Assembly (NCBI GenBank): GCA_017410065.1
Contig: JAFQRL010000006.1
Coordinates: 1-38,142 of the forward strand
Direction: 5' to 3'
DNA from: Clostridia bacterium
GTDB lineage: Bacteria > Bacillota > Clostridia > Oscillospirales > CAG-272
Length of the DNA stretch: 38,142 nt
The position numbers and the translations under genes are program-made. Below are positions 9,001 through 17,559 of this stretch, piece after piece. The notes beneath the pieces are model-generated. The model saw only the letters and a list, made by a program, of their open reading frames with translations. It was not told the origin of the DNA and searched no databases. Positions within the stretch are counted from its first letter, which is position 1. Each line of letters opens with the position of its first letter.

Positions 9001-12000
9001 ACGGGTCAGTATAGCTTAAGATTCAGAGCGGGTACTAATATCGCATATAGCTTCACCATTAATAATTCGGGCGGCGCGTACGACGCAGACGATTCTTGGC
9101 AGCCTAATTTTGCAGAGGTCCAGAAGACCATCAACATCAGAATGGAATACGGAGCGGTCGAGTCGGGAGGCAAGACCTATATGCAAACAAAGGTTTACGT
9201 CGACGGCGAGCTTAAGTTTGAATCGAAGCTTATAGATAAGTATCTCGCAAGCGATTCTAACAGCATAAGAAGCATCACCTCACTTCAGATTGCGGAAAAC
9301 AATAAGAACGGCGAAGGCAAGCTTTATCTCGATAACGTTGAGCTTGCCGAGGTGGTGAATACCAACATAACTCTCCCCGAGGACGTGGTGGATGAGGACG
9401 GCTTCATTAAGTTTGAAAATATGGAGGCTATCGATCCTCTTATTGCCAAGGCAAAGCTTGACGGCTCAATCACCGTTGGCGAGCTTGAAGACAAGGTGGC
9501 TATGATCCTCGTATACAACAAGTCCAAGACCGAGGAATTCACCCTTTATCCCACAAAGAGCGAGGCGAATGCCGACACTCTTACCCTTGAAGCAAACGTG
9601 CGTGATACCTATAATTCACCCAGATTCCTCAAGATCTACGCAGGCTCAAGACTTGTTTACGACTTCCGTATCAACGGCTCGGGCGGTATTGCATCCGAAT
9701 CCAACAACGTATGGTGGGGTGCAAACAACACGAAGACAGACGTTACCTATAACTTCAAGGTTACTGTAACCGTGGTTGACGGCAAGGTGGACGTGAAGGT
9801 ATTTATCGACGGAACAGAGGTTAAGCGTCCCTCCGCATACGGCACAAAGCTTGATCTTACCGCGGAGGCTGACCTGATCGAGGATATCTCTCACATCGTT
9901 ATCGTAGATAACGAGCAGACAACCACAGTCGACACAGGCAAGATCTATCTCACAGATTACAGATTCACAAAGACCGACGAGATCGCAGAGAGCGATGAGC
10001 CCGAGCACGAGCACGTATTCGTTGACGGCAAGTGCGAGTGCGGTGAGTCCGATCCCGATTACGTACCCGAGGGCGAAAAGGATTACTCCGAATACTACCA
10101 CAGCTTTGACGGCGTGGCAGAGATCAACACCTCGTTTATAAGACCCGGCTCCACGGGAACGGTTATCACCGTTGGTCAGGTAAACGGCTCCGATGCCGCA
10201 AAGCTTGAATTCTTGGACACCGCTTGGGACGAGGTCCTCTTCCAGCCCTCCTACAAGGAAGACGGTGCAAATACCGTGATCCTTGATGCGGAATTCACCT
10301 TCGACGTGAACGCGGGCAGCGGAAATTATATGACCTTCTATCTCAGAGGCGGTGCAAGCGAAAAGGTTTACGCTCTTAATATCACTCCTCTTGAGGCGGG
10401 CGGCTTCTCGGCAGATGATAATTACGGCTTCAAGAAGACCGATTTTGCCGCTGAAAATACCCTGAAGCTTCGTATTGAATATAAGGAGGTCAAGGTTGAC
10501 GGCGTGGCAATGGTTAAGGAGGAGATCTACCTTAACGGCACTCTTGTGAACGAGAGCGAGCCTTTCGCAATGACAGAAAACAACGCGCCCTCCAAGATCA
10601 ACAGGATCGATATTATGGGCTCCAAGACCCTTGCGGGAAGCGTTTACGTTGATAACTATGCATTCCTTAAGATCGTCTCTGAGGTTGAGGAAATAACTAC
10701 CACTCCCGGCGGCGATGAGCCCGAGCACGAGCACGTATTTGTTGACGGCAAGTGCGAGTGTGGCGAGGCAGATCCCGATTACGTACCCGACGAGGGCGGA
10801 GAGGGAACAGAGCCTCTTACACCCGACGCGAGCGGCGTTATCTCCTTTGAAAATATGACGGCTGTGGATAATCCTTATATTGTTCCCACCGTTTCGGGAA
10901 CAGTAAGCGTTGTAAGTCACGGCGGCTCAAAGCAGCTTGAGATGAAGTACACGGCAGACAGCACCGAAAAGTTCAAATTCACACCCACTCTCACGGAGAG
11001 CGGCGCTGATGAGATGATCTTTGAGGCAGATCTCACAGATAGCTACGGCAAGCCCAGAACCTTCACCATCTACGCAGGCACGACCAAGGTGTACGATTTC
11101 CGTATCAACGGTTCGGGCGGCTTTGCGGCAGAAGGTAACCAGGTTTGGTGGGGCGGCGGCAAGTACACCTTAGAGACCCCCTATAAATTGAAGATAACCG
11201 CAAAGGTTACCGACGGCAAGCTCGACCTTAATCTTTATGTTAACGATGAGCTCGCAACGCGTCCTTCCGCATACGGCACACAGCTTGATATTACTGCGGC
11301 TGATAACCTTATTGAGCTTATTACTCACATTGAGATAGTTGACGGCACGACAATAGCATCCGCATCCGCGGGCTCCGTATACGCCGACAACCTTAAGTTT
11401 GTGCTGCTTAACACCTCCGCTGACGAAGGCGGCTCGGTTGATGGCGGCGATGAGCCCGAGCACGAGCACTTATTTGTTGAAGGTAAGTGCGAATGCGGTG
11501 AGTCCGATCCCGATTACGTAGCACCTCACGAGCACGTATTTGTTGACGGCAAGTGCGAGTGTGGCGAGACAGACCCCGATTACGTAGCACCCTCAACTCC
11601 CGATATAAGAGACGGAGCAATAACCTTTGAGGATATTGAATCTCTTGGTGCGGTAGGTATTTCCGTATCCAACGAGGAGGCAATAGTCGTTTCTCCTCTT
11701 GCGGGCGGCAAGGCACTTAAGGTTGATTTTGCGGCAGGTGCAACCGAGAAGATCACAATTACACCCAATACCGTAGAGGGCGCAGATAAGTTTGTGTTTG
11801 AGTTTGATATAACCAATACGGATGCGGCTGATACCGTTTCGACAGACAAGGCGCAGTATGATATTAAATTCTACTCTCTCGGCAGCCCCGAGGCGGCAAA
11901 CGGCACTCTTTATGATTTCAGACTTAACGGAGCGACGTTTATGTGCGAGGGCGGAGATCAATGGCTCGGCTCAGTTCTTCCTGCCGATGACACTACCTTC

Positions 12001-12243
12001 CGTCTCACGATAGAGCTCTGGGTCGAGGGCGAGGCTCTTTGTATGAACGTTCTCCTTGACGGCAACGAGGTAGAAAGAAAGAGCCTGGTTTACGGCAAGT
12101 CCTATACTCACGTTGCGTCGGGTATGTCGGCAAGCACGATCTCCTCGATTTATAAGGTTGAGATCGTTGACTCAAGAGCTGCCGCAAACGGCACGGTATA
12201 CTTTGATAATATCTATTGCGCGGCAATAAAGAGCGCGGAATAA
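6052..12243 (+). CDS. Giant modular surface lipoprotein (alpha/alpha-barrel-like N-terminal half plus six beta-rich modules)
   Basis: A 2063-residue exported lipoprotein. The signal peptide ends in the lipobox ITSC (C20 or C21), so the protein should be tethered to the outer face of the membrane. Residues ~35-170 resemble the small alpha/beta accessory domain in front of some glycoside hydrolases (EIVVG.. pattern; inference). Residues ~190-680 are helical, rich in Trp/Tyr and QNEDGGF-type turns, as in alpha/alpha toroid glycan lyases and hydrolases; I cannot assign a family. Six beta-rich modules follow, starting near residues 681, 911, 1116, 1345, 1594 and 1850; several share VYDFRINGSGG, WWG and RPSAYGT. 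Four HEHVFVDGKCECGE-type linkers separate the later ones. AAAGGAG (6038-6044) lies 7 nt before ATG. Likely role: binding or cleaving extracellular polysaccharide. Confidence is high for the architecture and low for the activity. Confidence 0.85.
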   Translation: MKKLLLALMILLVTLFAITSCGKDNENDPAPEVQKFPEGSVVWLDSTSVSIIPGEGVTRDHVASLKEALDEVIDTAYISSIYAEKTEYEIVVGYVEDREVSVKAYRLLERMEKDGYFDARYVIYARDNSVGIAYDENKYTTLQARDYAIDYFIENYVEGREYIAFGAGNRVEDRVDLIEEQELIDGAKMSEAWDRLFIEAGGETNPERAAAIVDAFKSWHGVYNENVVGWYANLYDPVTGGFYISNSGRNVDGFLPDIESTVQALNAIASLGMADHVGGVWAKAVPDWMRNQLIAFAKGLQSSKNGYFYHPQWTQEMVDNKISRRGRDLGWATSLLGAFGSAPTYDAPDGTKGDGVTVEEFWESVDWYGYMGELPEESPSETSLTISLGGSTAAAVSKVIAVSDVQLTASDNTDYLANHENFYNYMWSLPLTDGMSYTIGNDFNATRSQIKAKSKALGVYTEDPSKPYYNMTLCDIWVDYFNAKVNPENGLWEKEANFAGTNGFMKLNSSYTDFGAPLPYPMEAAESCIKGLTSSEDPSHVCHNYNLWVSLNGIKDNVKKCYADDPETRDAVLDYIQEALLDGAVDMVNKTRERVSKFQNEDGGFRYHHNMNGGSSQGMPVSLNIAESGINATSICMGGNWNNCFNAFGFTRIGIFGEADAMRFIETLEGLGPVQKYEAESVTIDFEDGALPSYFVPMRGASLDVVEYDGSNRLVMGVSGAGEAGKTWPGMDITKTSAANSGDYMVIEGDFTFCNEADGYYEFYINSDDSKSAKPMYFQFFMNGNTISIKDVRFGSGKSFVVGTRGKTFHLRLEYFLNSKGQSALRINSDGKYLGTITNAGGNTTHIGGAAPTRLSRIEFAGSYKNGGLIYVDNFNFGPALYVDEDGDEAPDKFPDNEGAGGSIIVDGGMGSPVDFEKITAVDPAVIKPSSATASAIVDHNGSKALELTFTADASNEIFIYKTKAAEAGADTLVFEADITPTITGQYSLRFRAGTNIAYSFTINNSGGAYDADDSWQPNFAEVQKTINIRMEYGAVESGGKTYMQTKVYVDGELKFESKLIDKYLASDSNSIRSITSLQIAENNKNGEGKLYLDNVELAEVVNTNITLPEDVVDEDGFIKFENMEAIDPLIAKAKLDGSITVGELEDKVAMILVYNKSKTEEFTLYPTKSEANADTLTLEANVRDTYNSPRFLKIYAGSRLVYDFRINGSGGIASESNNVWWGANNTKTDVTYNFKVTVTVVDGKVDVKVFIDGTEVKRPSAYGTKLDLTAEADLIEDISHIVIVDNEQTTTVDTGKIYLTDYRFTKTDEIAESDEPEHEHVFVDGKCECGESDPDYVPEGEKDYSEYYHSFDGVAEINTSFIRPGSTGTVITVGQVNGSDAAKLEFLDTAWDEVLFQPSYKEDGANTVILDAEFTFDVNAGSGNYMTFYLRGGASEKVYALNITPLEAGGFSADDNYGFKKTDFAAENTLKLRIEYKEVKVDGVAMVKEEIYLNGTLVNESEPFAMTENNAPSKINRIDIMGSKTLAGSVYVDNYAFLKIVSEVEEITTTPGGDEPEHEHVFVDGKCECGEADPDYVPDEGGEGTEPLTPDASGVISFENMTAVDNPYIVPTVSGTVSVVSHGGSKQLEMKYTADSTEKFKFTPTLTESGADEMIFEADLTDSYGKPRTFTIYAGTTKVYDFRINGSGGFAAEGNQVWWGGGKYTLETPYKLKITAKVTDGKLDLNLYVNDELATRPSAYGTQLDITAADNLIELITHIEIVDGTTIASASAGSVYADNLKFVLLNTSADEGGSVDGGDEPEHEHLFVEGKCECGESDPDYVAPHEHVFVDGKCECGETDPDYVAPSTPDIRDGAITFEDIESLGAVGISVSNEEAIVVSPLAGGKALKVDFAAGATEKITITPNTVEGADKFVFEFDITNTDAADTVSTDKAQYDIKFYSLGSPEAANGTLYDFRLNGATFMCEGGDQWLGSVLPADDTTFRLTIELWVEGEALCMNVLLDGNEVERKSLVYGKSYTHVASGMSASTISSIYKVEIVDSRAAANGTVYFDNIYCAAIKSAE
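9997..10074 (+). repeat. CxC linker repeat, copy 1
   Basis: Encodes residues ~1316-1341 of the giant lipoprotein, EPEHEHVFVDGKCECGE followed by an SDPDYVP-like tail. It separates two beta-rich modules. Two His and two Cys in fixed spacing resemble half a zinc ribbon; metal binding is only an inference. Confidence 0.8.
10717..10800 (+). repeat. CxC linker repeat, copy 2
   Basis: Starts at residue 1556 of the giant lipoprotein, with the same HEHVFVDGKCECGE core and an acidic, Gly-rich tail leading into the fifth beta-rich module. Confidence 0.8.
11452..11590 (+). repeat. CxC linker repeats, copies 3 and 4 (tandem)
   Basis: Two tandem copies starting near residues 1801 and 1826, the first a variant (HEHLFVEGKCECGE). 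They precede the last beta-rich module. At DNA level the second copy onwards is nearly the same as 14980-15694 in the neighbouring gene. Confidence 0.8.
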
Positions 12244-12292
12244 TTTCTAAAGTGAAAAAGTAGCATAAAAATATACAAGAAGGGAAAAGAAA

Positions 12293-15200
12293 ATGAAAAA
12301 GCTATTATTCTTGATTACCGTTCTTGCACTTATTTTCACTCTCGTCTCTTGCGGAGAAGACGGCGATTCCAAGCCAAATACTCCCCCTCACGAGCACGAA
12401 TTTGTTGAAGGTAAGTGTGAATGCGGTGAGTCCGATCCCGACTACGTACCCCCTCACGAGCACGTATTTGTTGACGGCAAGTGCGAGTGCGGCGAGGCAG
12501 ATCCCGACTACGTACCCCCTCACGAGCACGTATTTGTTGACGGTAAGTGCGAGTGCGGCGAGGCAGATCCCGACTATATACCTCCCGTGACCGAAAAGAA
12601 GGGCATAAAGATACTCTTCTTCGGCAACAGCTATTCGGTTGACGCAACAAAGTGGCTCTCCAAGATCTTCCTTGAGGCAGGCTACACCGACGTTGTTATC
12701 GGTAACGTTGCAACAGGCGGCTGCTGTATCAATGAGCATTGGTCCTTCCTTGACGGAATTGAGGGCAACGAGCCTAACAACGGCTCCTTCTTCTACACTA
12801 AATATGTGAATGGCAGTGAGGTTTCGACCCCCGACGACTATGCTTATGCAATTGCGGACGAGGATTGGGAGATCATCTCTATCCAGCACGCGCCCGACGA
12901 GCTTAAGCAGATCGACACCTATTCTCATCTTCAGGACTTCCTTGATTATATCTTCGCGCGCACGACCAACGAGGACGTTAAGCTTGTGTTCCACATGATC
13001 TGGGCACACAACAACACCTCCGACACCAAGGGTCTTTACAACTCCATTCTTCAGATAACAGACACTTACGTTACCTCCAACAGTGCCTTCGACGGTCTTA
13101 TTCCCTCGGCAACTATGATTCAGTATCTTCGCGATCACGGTCTCACAGATGCCACCAAGGACGACGCGGGCAATTGGACGGCAGGCGACATCACCCGTGA
13201 CTGGGGTCATATGAACTACGGTCTCGGCAGATACGCCATCGGTCTTCTTTATTACGCATATCTCACAGGCGAATCGGTTGACGATATCACCTGGGTACCC
13301 ACTCCCGATATGGTTGCGGGTACAAGCGAGGCGACAGGCTTTGCGGAGATCGACGCTGAAAAGCTTGCTCTTATCAAGGAGGCTATCAAGTATGCTCTCG
13401 CTAATCCCTACGGCGAGGATTACACTCCCACAAACGGCGACGGCATCGGCTTCCCCGATTGCGAGATGGGCGGCGGAAACAGCGGCAAAAATCCTCTTAC
13501 TCCCGACGAGAACGGCGTTATCTCCTTCGAGGATATGACGGCGGAGGGAAGCCTCCTTATTATTCCCACTATTGCGGGAACTGCGACTGTGGTTGATCAC
13601 GGCGGCTCAAAGCAGCTTGAGATGAAGTACACGGCAGACAGCACCGAAAAGTTCAAATTCACACCCACTCTCAAGGAGAGTGGCGCTGACGAGATGATCT
13701 TTGAGGCAGATCTCACAGATAGCTTCGGCAAGCCCAGAACCTTCACCATCTACGCAGGCACGACCAAGGTGTACGATTTCCGTATCAACGGTTCGGGCGG
13801 CTTTGCGGCAGAAGGTAACAACGTTTGGTGGGGCGGTAGCAAGTACACTCTCGATACCCCCTATAAATTCAAGATAACCGCAAAGGTTACCGACGGCAAG
13901 CTTGATCTTAATCTTTATATTAACGATACGCTTGTGACACGTCCCTCCGCATACGGCACGTATCTTGATATCACTGCGGCAGATAATCTTATTGAGCTTA
14001 TCACTCACATTGAGATAGTTGACGGCACGACAATAGCATCCGCATCCGCAGGCTCTGTGTACGCCGACAACCTTAAGTTCGTGCTCCTTAACACGGTTGA
14101 TGGCGGCGATGAGCCCGAGCACGAGCACGTATTCGTTGACGGCAAGTGCGAATGCGGTGAGTCCGACCCCGATTACGTAGCACCTCACGAGCACGTATTT
14201 GTTGACGGCAAGTGCGAGTGCGGCGAGACAGACCCCGATTACGTCCCCGAGGAAACAAAGCCCATAGCACCCGACGCGAACGGCGTTATCTCCTTTGAGG
14301 GTATGAACGCGGAAAGCAATCCCTATATCGTGCCCACCACCTCGGGCACTGTGGCTGTGGTTGATCACGGCGGCTCAAAGCAGCTTGAAATGAAGTACAC
14401 GTCGACGGCTACCGAGAAGTTCAAATTTACACCCACTCTCAAAGAGAGCGGTGCTGACGAGATGATCTTTGAGGCAAGCGTTACGGATAGCTTCGGCGCA
14501 CCAAGAACGCTGAAGATCTACGCAGGCTCAAGGCTTGTTTACGATTTCAGAATCAACGGCTCAGGCGGATTCGGAGCAGAGAGCAATAATTCCTGGTGGG
14601 GCAGCGGCCATTATACCAAGGACACTCAATTCAAGATCAAGATCACCGTGAAGGTAACTGACGGTAAGATCGACCTGAACCTCTATATTAACGATAACAT
14701 CGTTACCCGTCCCACAAGCGCAACCACGGGATACGGCGTAAACCTTGATCTTTCCTGTGAGGCTGATCTTGTTGAGAGCATCACATACGTTGAGATCACG
14801 GACGGCGCGGCTTCCACTGTCGGCTCGGTTTATGTTGATAACTATAAATTCGTTCTGCTTAACACCTCCGCTGACGAAGGCGGCTCGGGTGATGGCGGCG
14901 ATGAGCCCGAGCACGAGCACGTATTCGTTGACGGCAAGTGCGAGTGTGGCGAGTCCGATCCCGATTACGTAGCACCTCACGAGCACGTATTTGTTGACGG
15001 CAAGTGCGAATGTGGCGAGACAGACCCCGATTACGTAGCACCCTCAACTCCCGATATAAGAGACGGAGCAATAACCTTTGAGGATATTGAATCTCTTGGT
15101 GCGGTAGGTGTTTCCGTATCCAACGAGGAGGCAATAGTTGTTTCTCCTCTTGCGGGCGGCAAGGCACTTAAGGTTGATTTTGCGGCAGGTGCAACCGAGA

Positions 15201-15694
15201 AGATCACAATTACACCCAATACCGTAGAGGGCGCAGATAAGTTTGTGTTTGAGTTTGATATAACCAATATGGATGCGGCAGATACCGTTTCGACAGACAA
15301 GGCGCAGTATGATATTAAATTCTACTCTCTCGGCAGCCCCGAGGCGGCAAACGGCACTCTTTATGATTTCAGACTTAACGGAGCGACGTTTATGTGCGAG
15401 GGCGGAAATCAATGGCTCGGCGGAATTCTTCCTGCTGATGACACTACCTTCCGTCTCACGATAGAGCTCTGGGTCGAGGGCGAGGCTCTTTGTATGAACG
15501 TTCTCGTTGACGGCAACGAGGTACCAAGAAAGAGCGATGTTTACGGCAAGTCCTATACTCACGTTGCGTCGGGTATGTCGGCAAGCACGATCTCCTCGAT
15601 TTATAAGGTTGAGATCGTTGACTCAAGAGGCACCGCAAACGGCACAGTATACTTCGATAATATCTATTGCGCGGCAATAAAGAGCGCGGAATAG
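12293..15694 (+). CDS. Modular lipoprotein with DUF4886 SGNH-type esterase domain
   Basis: An 1133-residue lipoprotein; the signal peptide ends in the lipobox LVSC (C20). Three tandem CxC linkers (residues ~33-98) act as a spacer, followed by a DUF4886/SGNH-hydrolase domain (~103-375). The nucleophile motif is GNSYS with S113, a conserved Gly-rich block is ATGG, and the C-terminal D303-W-G-H306 supplies the Asp/His of the triad. Relatives act as esterases or deacetylases on glycans; the substrate here is unknown. Three beta-rich modules follow (from residues ~407, 663, 920) with paired linkers between them, and they are near copies of modules in the upstream gene. The start follows AAGGGA 49 nt after the previous stop, so the two genes are probably one operon ended by the terminator at 15750. 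Confidence 0.88.
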   Translation: MKKLLFLITVLALIFTLVSCGEDGDSKPNTPPHEHEFVEGKCECGESDPDYVPPHEHVFVDGKCECGEADPDYVPPHEHVFVDGKCECGEADPDYIPPVTEKKGIKILFFGNSYSVDATKWLSKIFLEAGYTDVVIGNVATGGCCINEHWSFLDGIEGNEPNNGSFFYTKYVNGSEVSTPDDYAYAIADEDWEIISIQHAPDELKQIDTYSHLQDFLDYIFARTTNEDVKLVFHMIWAHNNTSDTKGLYNSILQITDTYVTSNSAFDGLIPSATMIQYLRDHGLTDATKDDAGNWTAGDITRDWGHMNYGLGRYAIGLLYYAYLTGESVDDITWVPTPDMVAGTSEATGFAEIDAEKLALIKEAIKYALANPYGEDYTPTNGDGIGFPDCEMGGGNSGKNPLTPDENGVISFEDMTAEGSLLIIPTIAGTATVVDHGGSKQLEMKYTADSTEKFKFTPTLKESGADEMIFEADLTDSFGKPRTFTIYAGTTKVYDFRINGSGGFAAEGNNVWWGGSKYTLDTPYKFKITAKVTDGKLDLNLYINDTLVTRPSAYGTYLDITAADNLIELITHIEIVDGTTIASASAGSVYADNLKFVLLNTVDGGDEPEHEHVFVDGKCECGESDPDYVAPHEHVFVDGKCECGETDPDYVPEETKPIAPDANGVISFEGMNAESNPYIVPTTSGTVAVVDHGGSKQLEMKYTSTATEKFKFTPTLKESGADEMIFEASVTDSFGAPRTLKIYAGSRLVYDFRINGSGGFGAESNNSWWGSGHYTKDTQFKIKITVKVTDGKIDLNLYINDNIVTRPTSATTGYGVNLDLSCEADLVESITYVEITDGAASTVGSVYVDNYKFVLLNTSADEGGSGDGGDEPEHEHVFVDGKCECGESDPDYVAPHEHVFVDGKCECGETDPDYVAPSTPDIRDGAITFEDIESLGAVGVSVSNEEAIVVSPLAGGKALKVDFAAGATEKITITPNTVEGADKFVFEFDITNMDAADTVSTDKAQYDIKFYSLGSPEAANGTLYDFRLNGATFMCEGGNQWLGGILPADDTTFRLTIELWVEGEALCMNVLVDGNEVPRKSDVYGKSYTHVASGMSASTISSIYKVEIVDSRGTANGTVYFDNIYCAAIKSAE
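12386..12587 (+). repeat. Three tandem CxC linker repeats
   Basis: Three copies with an exact 66-nt (22-residue) period, His codons starting at 12389, 12455 and 12521. They lie directly after the lipidated cysteine and before the esterase domain, which fits a stalk or spacer. Wobble differences between copies show older duplications than the near-identical C-terminal modules. Confidence 0.85.
14111..14250 (+). repeat. CxC linker repeats, tandem pair
   Basis: Two copies of the HEHVFVDGKCECGE unit between the first and second beta-rich modules of the esterase lipoprotein. Confidence 0.8.
14903..15043 (+). repeat. CxC linker repeats, tandem pair before the last module
   Basis: Two copies between the second and third beta-rich modules. 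The order linker-linker-final module is the same as at 11452-12243 in the upstream gene, with very high DNA identity. Confidence 0.8.
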
Positions 15695-15749
15695 TTTCCC
15701 ATAGTACCCTGTGTGTTACCTTAAAGAGAACACATAAAAACAATAAAGA

Positions 15750-15785
15750 AAAGCCCGAAAGAGAAAACTCTTTCGGGCTTTTTAA
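15750..15785. terminator. Rho-independent terminator, probably bidirectional
   Basis: A perfect 14-bp stem (AAAGCCCGAAAGAG 15750-15763 with its complement 15768-15781) and an AAAA loop, followed by T's. It ends the lipoprotein operon, 55 nt past the stop. Read on the minus strand it also has a T-rich tail and could end the leftward gene that stops at 15864. Confidence 0.92.
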
Positions 15786-15863
15786 CTTGCCGAAAAATGG
15801 GTAAAATGTAAATAATACTATTCAAAAACTGCGATTTTATGCAAAATTCGAGATAGTTTTATA

Positions 15864-17447
15864 TCAAGGATTTGCGGTGGAATTTGCGCAAATTGCATAA
15901 TATTCAAGGATAACGTCCTGCACGTCGTCCTCGCTGAGGTCGCCGTCTGCCTTATGCTTTTGCGCCGCAAAATCTGCAAGAGAATCTATCATTTCCTGCT
16001 CCACGGTGATGCCGTTGCTCGTGAGGGTGTCCTTGATGCTGTCTGAGACGGCTGCGGTGTATTCCTCGGGGGTCGCGTAGCTATCGGGATCGATATCGTT
16101 GATGCCGGAAAGACCGTCTATAACGTTATCGTAGAGAGCGTCTGCCTCCTCGCCAAGACCCATATCCTCTGCCATAATCGTGATGGAGAGCTTTGTGAGG
16201 GTGGCTATAAGGGGCTTTGTGCGCTCGTTTTCCCTGATGGTGGTGATGAGCTTCGTGATGATGGTGTGCTCCTCGTCGTATTTGGTGTTGAGCACGTCGA
16301 TCATAATTTCCGTGCTTACTCCGCCGTTAAAGGCGGCGATAACGTCTCCGTCCGAGAGTATGTAGAGAATTTCCTTAAAGGTGGTCAGATCCTCGCCAAC
16401 GGTGGCTCTTGTGCTTCTGCCGAGAATATATATTATATCGTCGAAGAGCGCGACCATAAGCTCGCCGTCCGATTCGCTCACAAGCGAAACAGAGGTGCCC
16501 TCCTCGGAGAGATTATATAAGGTTTTGAACACGCCCGAAAATACCTCTGCAAGATATTCGGAGTCTGAAATGGAATCAATAATTGTGTCAAGAGCTCTCT
16601 TGTCGCTCTCGTCGAGCTTCTCCCAGTTTATATCCGCAAAGCCGTGGGTGCTCGTGAGAATATCCACGGCGCCGTAGATCTCGCGGCGCATATCCACCTC
16701 CACGCCCCGAAGCTCAAGGGTCGCAAAGGAATTTATCATAGCCTCGCCGCCGAGAGTTCTCGTGAGGGTGAGGATGGGATTTTTGGAGATGGGATCGAGG
16801 TATTCGTCTAAAAATGCGTGGATCTCGGTAGAGGAGGATGCATCCCCCTCCTCGGCGGCGGTTTCATCGACGGTGCTGACTATGCCGCTTGCAAGGTCCG
16901 CACAGGCAGCAACGGGGAGGAGCACAAGCGAGGTGACCAGCACTCCCTCAACGATACCAACAGCCATTCCGATAAGCCTTGAGGGCGCGCCCTTTGCCTT
17001 CGGGAAGATGCGAAGGACGATAAGCGATATAAGCTTAAGCACAAGGTTCAGAAGAATAAACACGACCGTGAAGACCAGAGGCGCAAGCACGGTTGCCGCA
17101 GGGAGCGCGAGGATAAGAGCGGCGAGGTTGGGGTCCACCGAAAGGAGAGCCTCCTTTGCATCTGCCACAAGGGTCAGCCCCCAACCCTCAAGGGTTGCGA
17201 GAATGTCTGCCATATCCTGACTATCGAAGTTTGGAACTATTGAATTAATTAATATCTCCGTTATGATAAACGAGCCGAGAAGCCCGAGGGCGGAGAAGCC
17301 GAGATGGACGAGCTGTCTTTTCCAGCCGCGCTTGCAGCCGAAGAGCATCTCAACGACGGTGCCGAGGATAAAATAGCCTATAATACCCAGTGAAATATAT
17401 CCTGCTATCGGGTTGCCCGAGAACATATCCTGTCCGATGGCGTTCAT
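15864..17447 (-). CDS. CvpA-like multi-pass membrane protein with long helical C-terminal domain
   Basis: A 527-residue protein. The N-terminal ~190 residues hold about four hydrophobic helices (starting near 14, 50, 110 and 160) arranged as in CvpA/colicin-V-production-like proteins, including a GCKRGW turn after the first helix and a Gly-rich IGMAVGIVEG segment. The remaining ~330 residues are acidic, helical and probably extracytoplasmic or cytoplasmic in one block; no catalytic motif was found. The CvpA link is from topology and loop style, so moderate. The promoter is at 17484-17513 and AAAGGAG lies about 10 nt before the ATG. It appears monocistronic, separated from the upstream leftward genes by a strong hairpin at 17531-17559. 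Function unknown. Confidence 0.7.
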   Translation of the reverse strand: MNAIGQDMFSGNPIAGYISLGIIGYFILGTVVEMLFGCKRGWKRQLVHLGFSALGLLGSFIITEILINSIVPNFDSQDMADILATLEGWGLTLVADAKEALLSVDPNLAALILALPAATVLAPLVFTVVFILLNLVLKLISLIVLRIFPKAKGAPSRLIGMAVGIVEGVLVTSLVLLPVAACADLASGIVSTVDETAAEEGDASSSTEIHAFLDEYLDPISKNPILTLTRTLGGEAMINSFATLELRGVEVDMRREIYGAVDILTSTHGFADINWEKLDESDKRALDTIIDSISDSEYLAEVFSGVFKTLYNLSEEGTSVSLVSESDGELMVALFDDIIYILGRSTRATVGEDLTTFKEILYILSDGDVIAAFNGGVSTEIMIDVLNTKYDEEHTIITKLITTIRENERTKPLIATLTKLSITIMAEDMGLGEEADALYDNVIDGLSGINDIDPDSYATPEEYTAAVSDSIKDTLTSNGITVEQEMIDSLADFAAQKHKADGDLSEDDVQDVILEYYAICANSTANP

Positions 17448-17483
17448 AATAAAAAGTCTCCTTTTTCGGATTTTTCTATCTTT

Positions 17484-17513
17484 ATTTTACTATAAAGTGC
17501 CACCGTTTGTCAA
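17484..17513 (-). promoter_or_regulatory. Promoter of the CvpA-like gene
   Basis: On the minus strand TTGACA (17513-17508), an 18-nt spacer and TAAAAT (17489-17484). A TATAGT lies 3 nt upstream of the -10 and is an alternative with a short spacer. Confidence 0.65.
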
Positions 17514-17530
17514 TAGTGCGCGAGTAATAA

Positions 17531-17559
17531 ATTTCACCCGAGCAAAGCTCGGGTGAAAT
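17531..17559 (-). terminator. Hairpin, likely terminator of the leftward small-protein genes
   Basis: A perfect 13-bp inverted repeat (ATTTCACCCGAGC and complement) with a 3-nt loop, 77 nt downstream of the four-helix-bundle gene on the minus strand. The following minus-strand tail TTATTAC is a poor U tract, so termination may be partial. Confidence 0.6.

Noticed and set aside
9646..10920. 424-aa minus-strand frame
   Set aside because: Antisense to the giant lipoprotein, no ribosome site, Cys-rich composition typical of a shadow frame. The similar frame at 12305-13600 was rejected for the same reason.
12386..12587. CRISPR-like array
   Set aside because: The repeats are in-frame 66-nt protein repeats without unique spacers.
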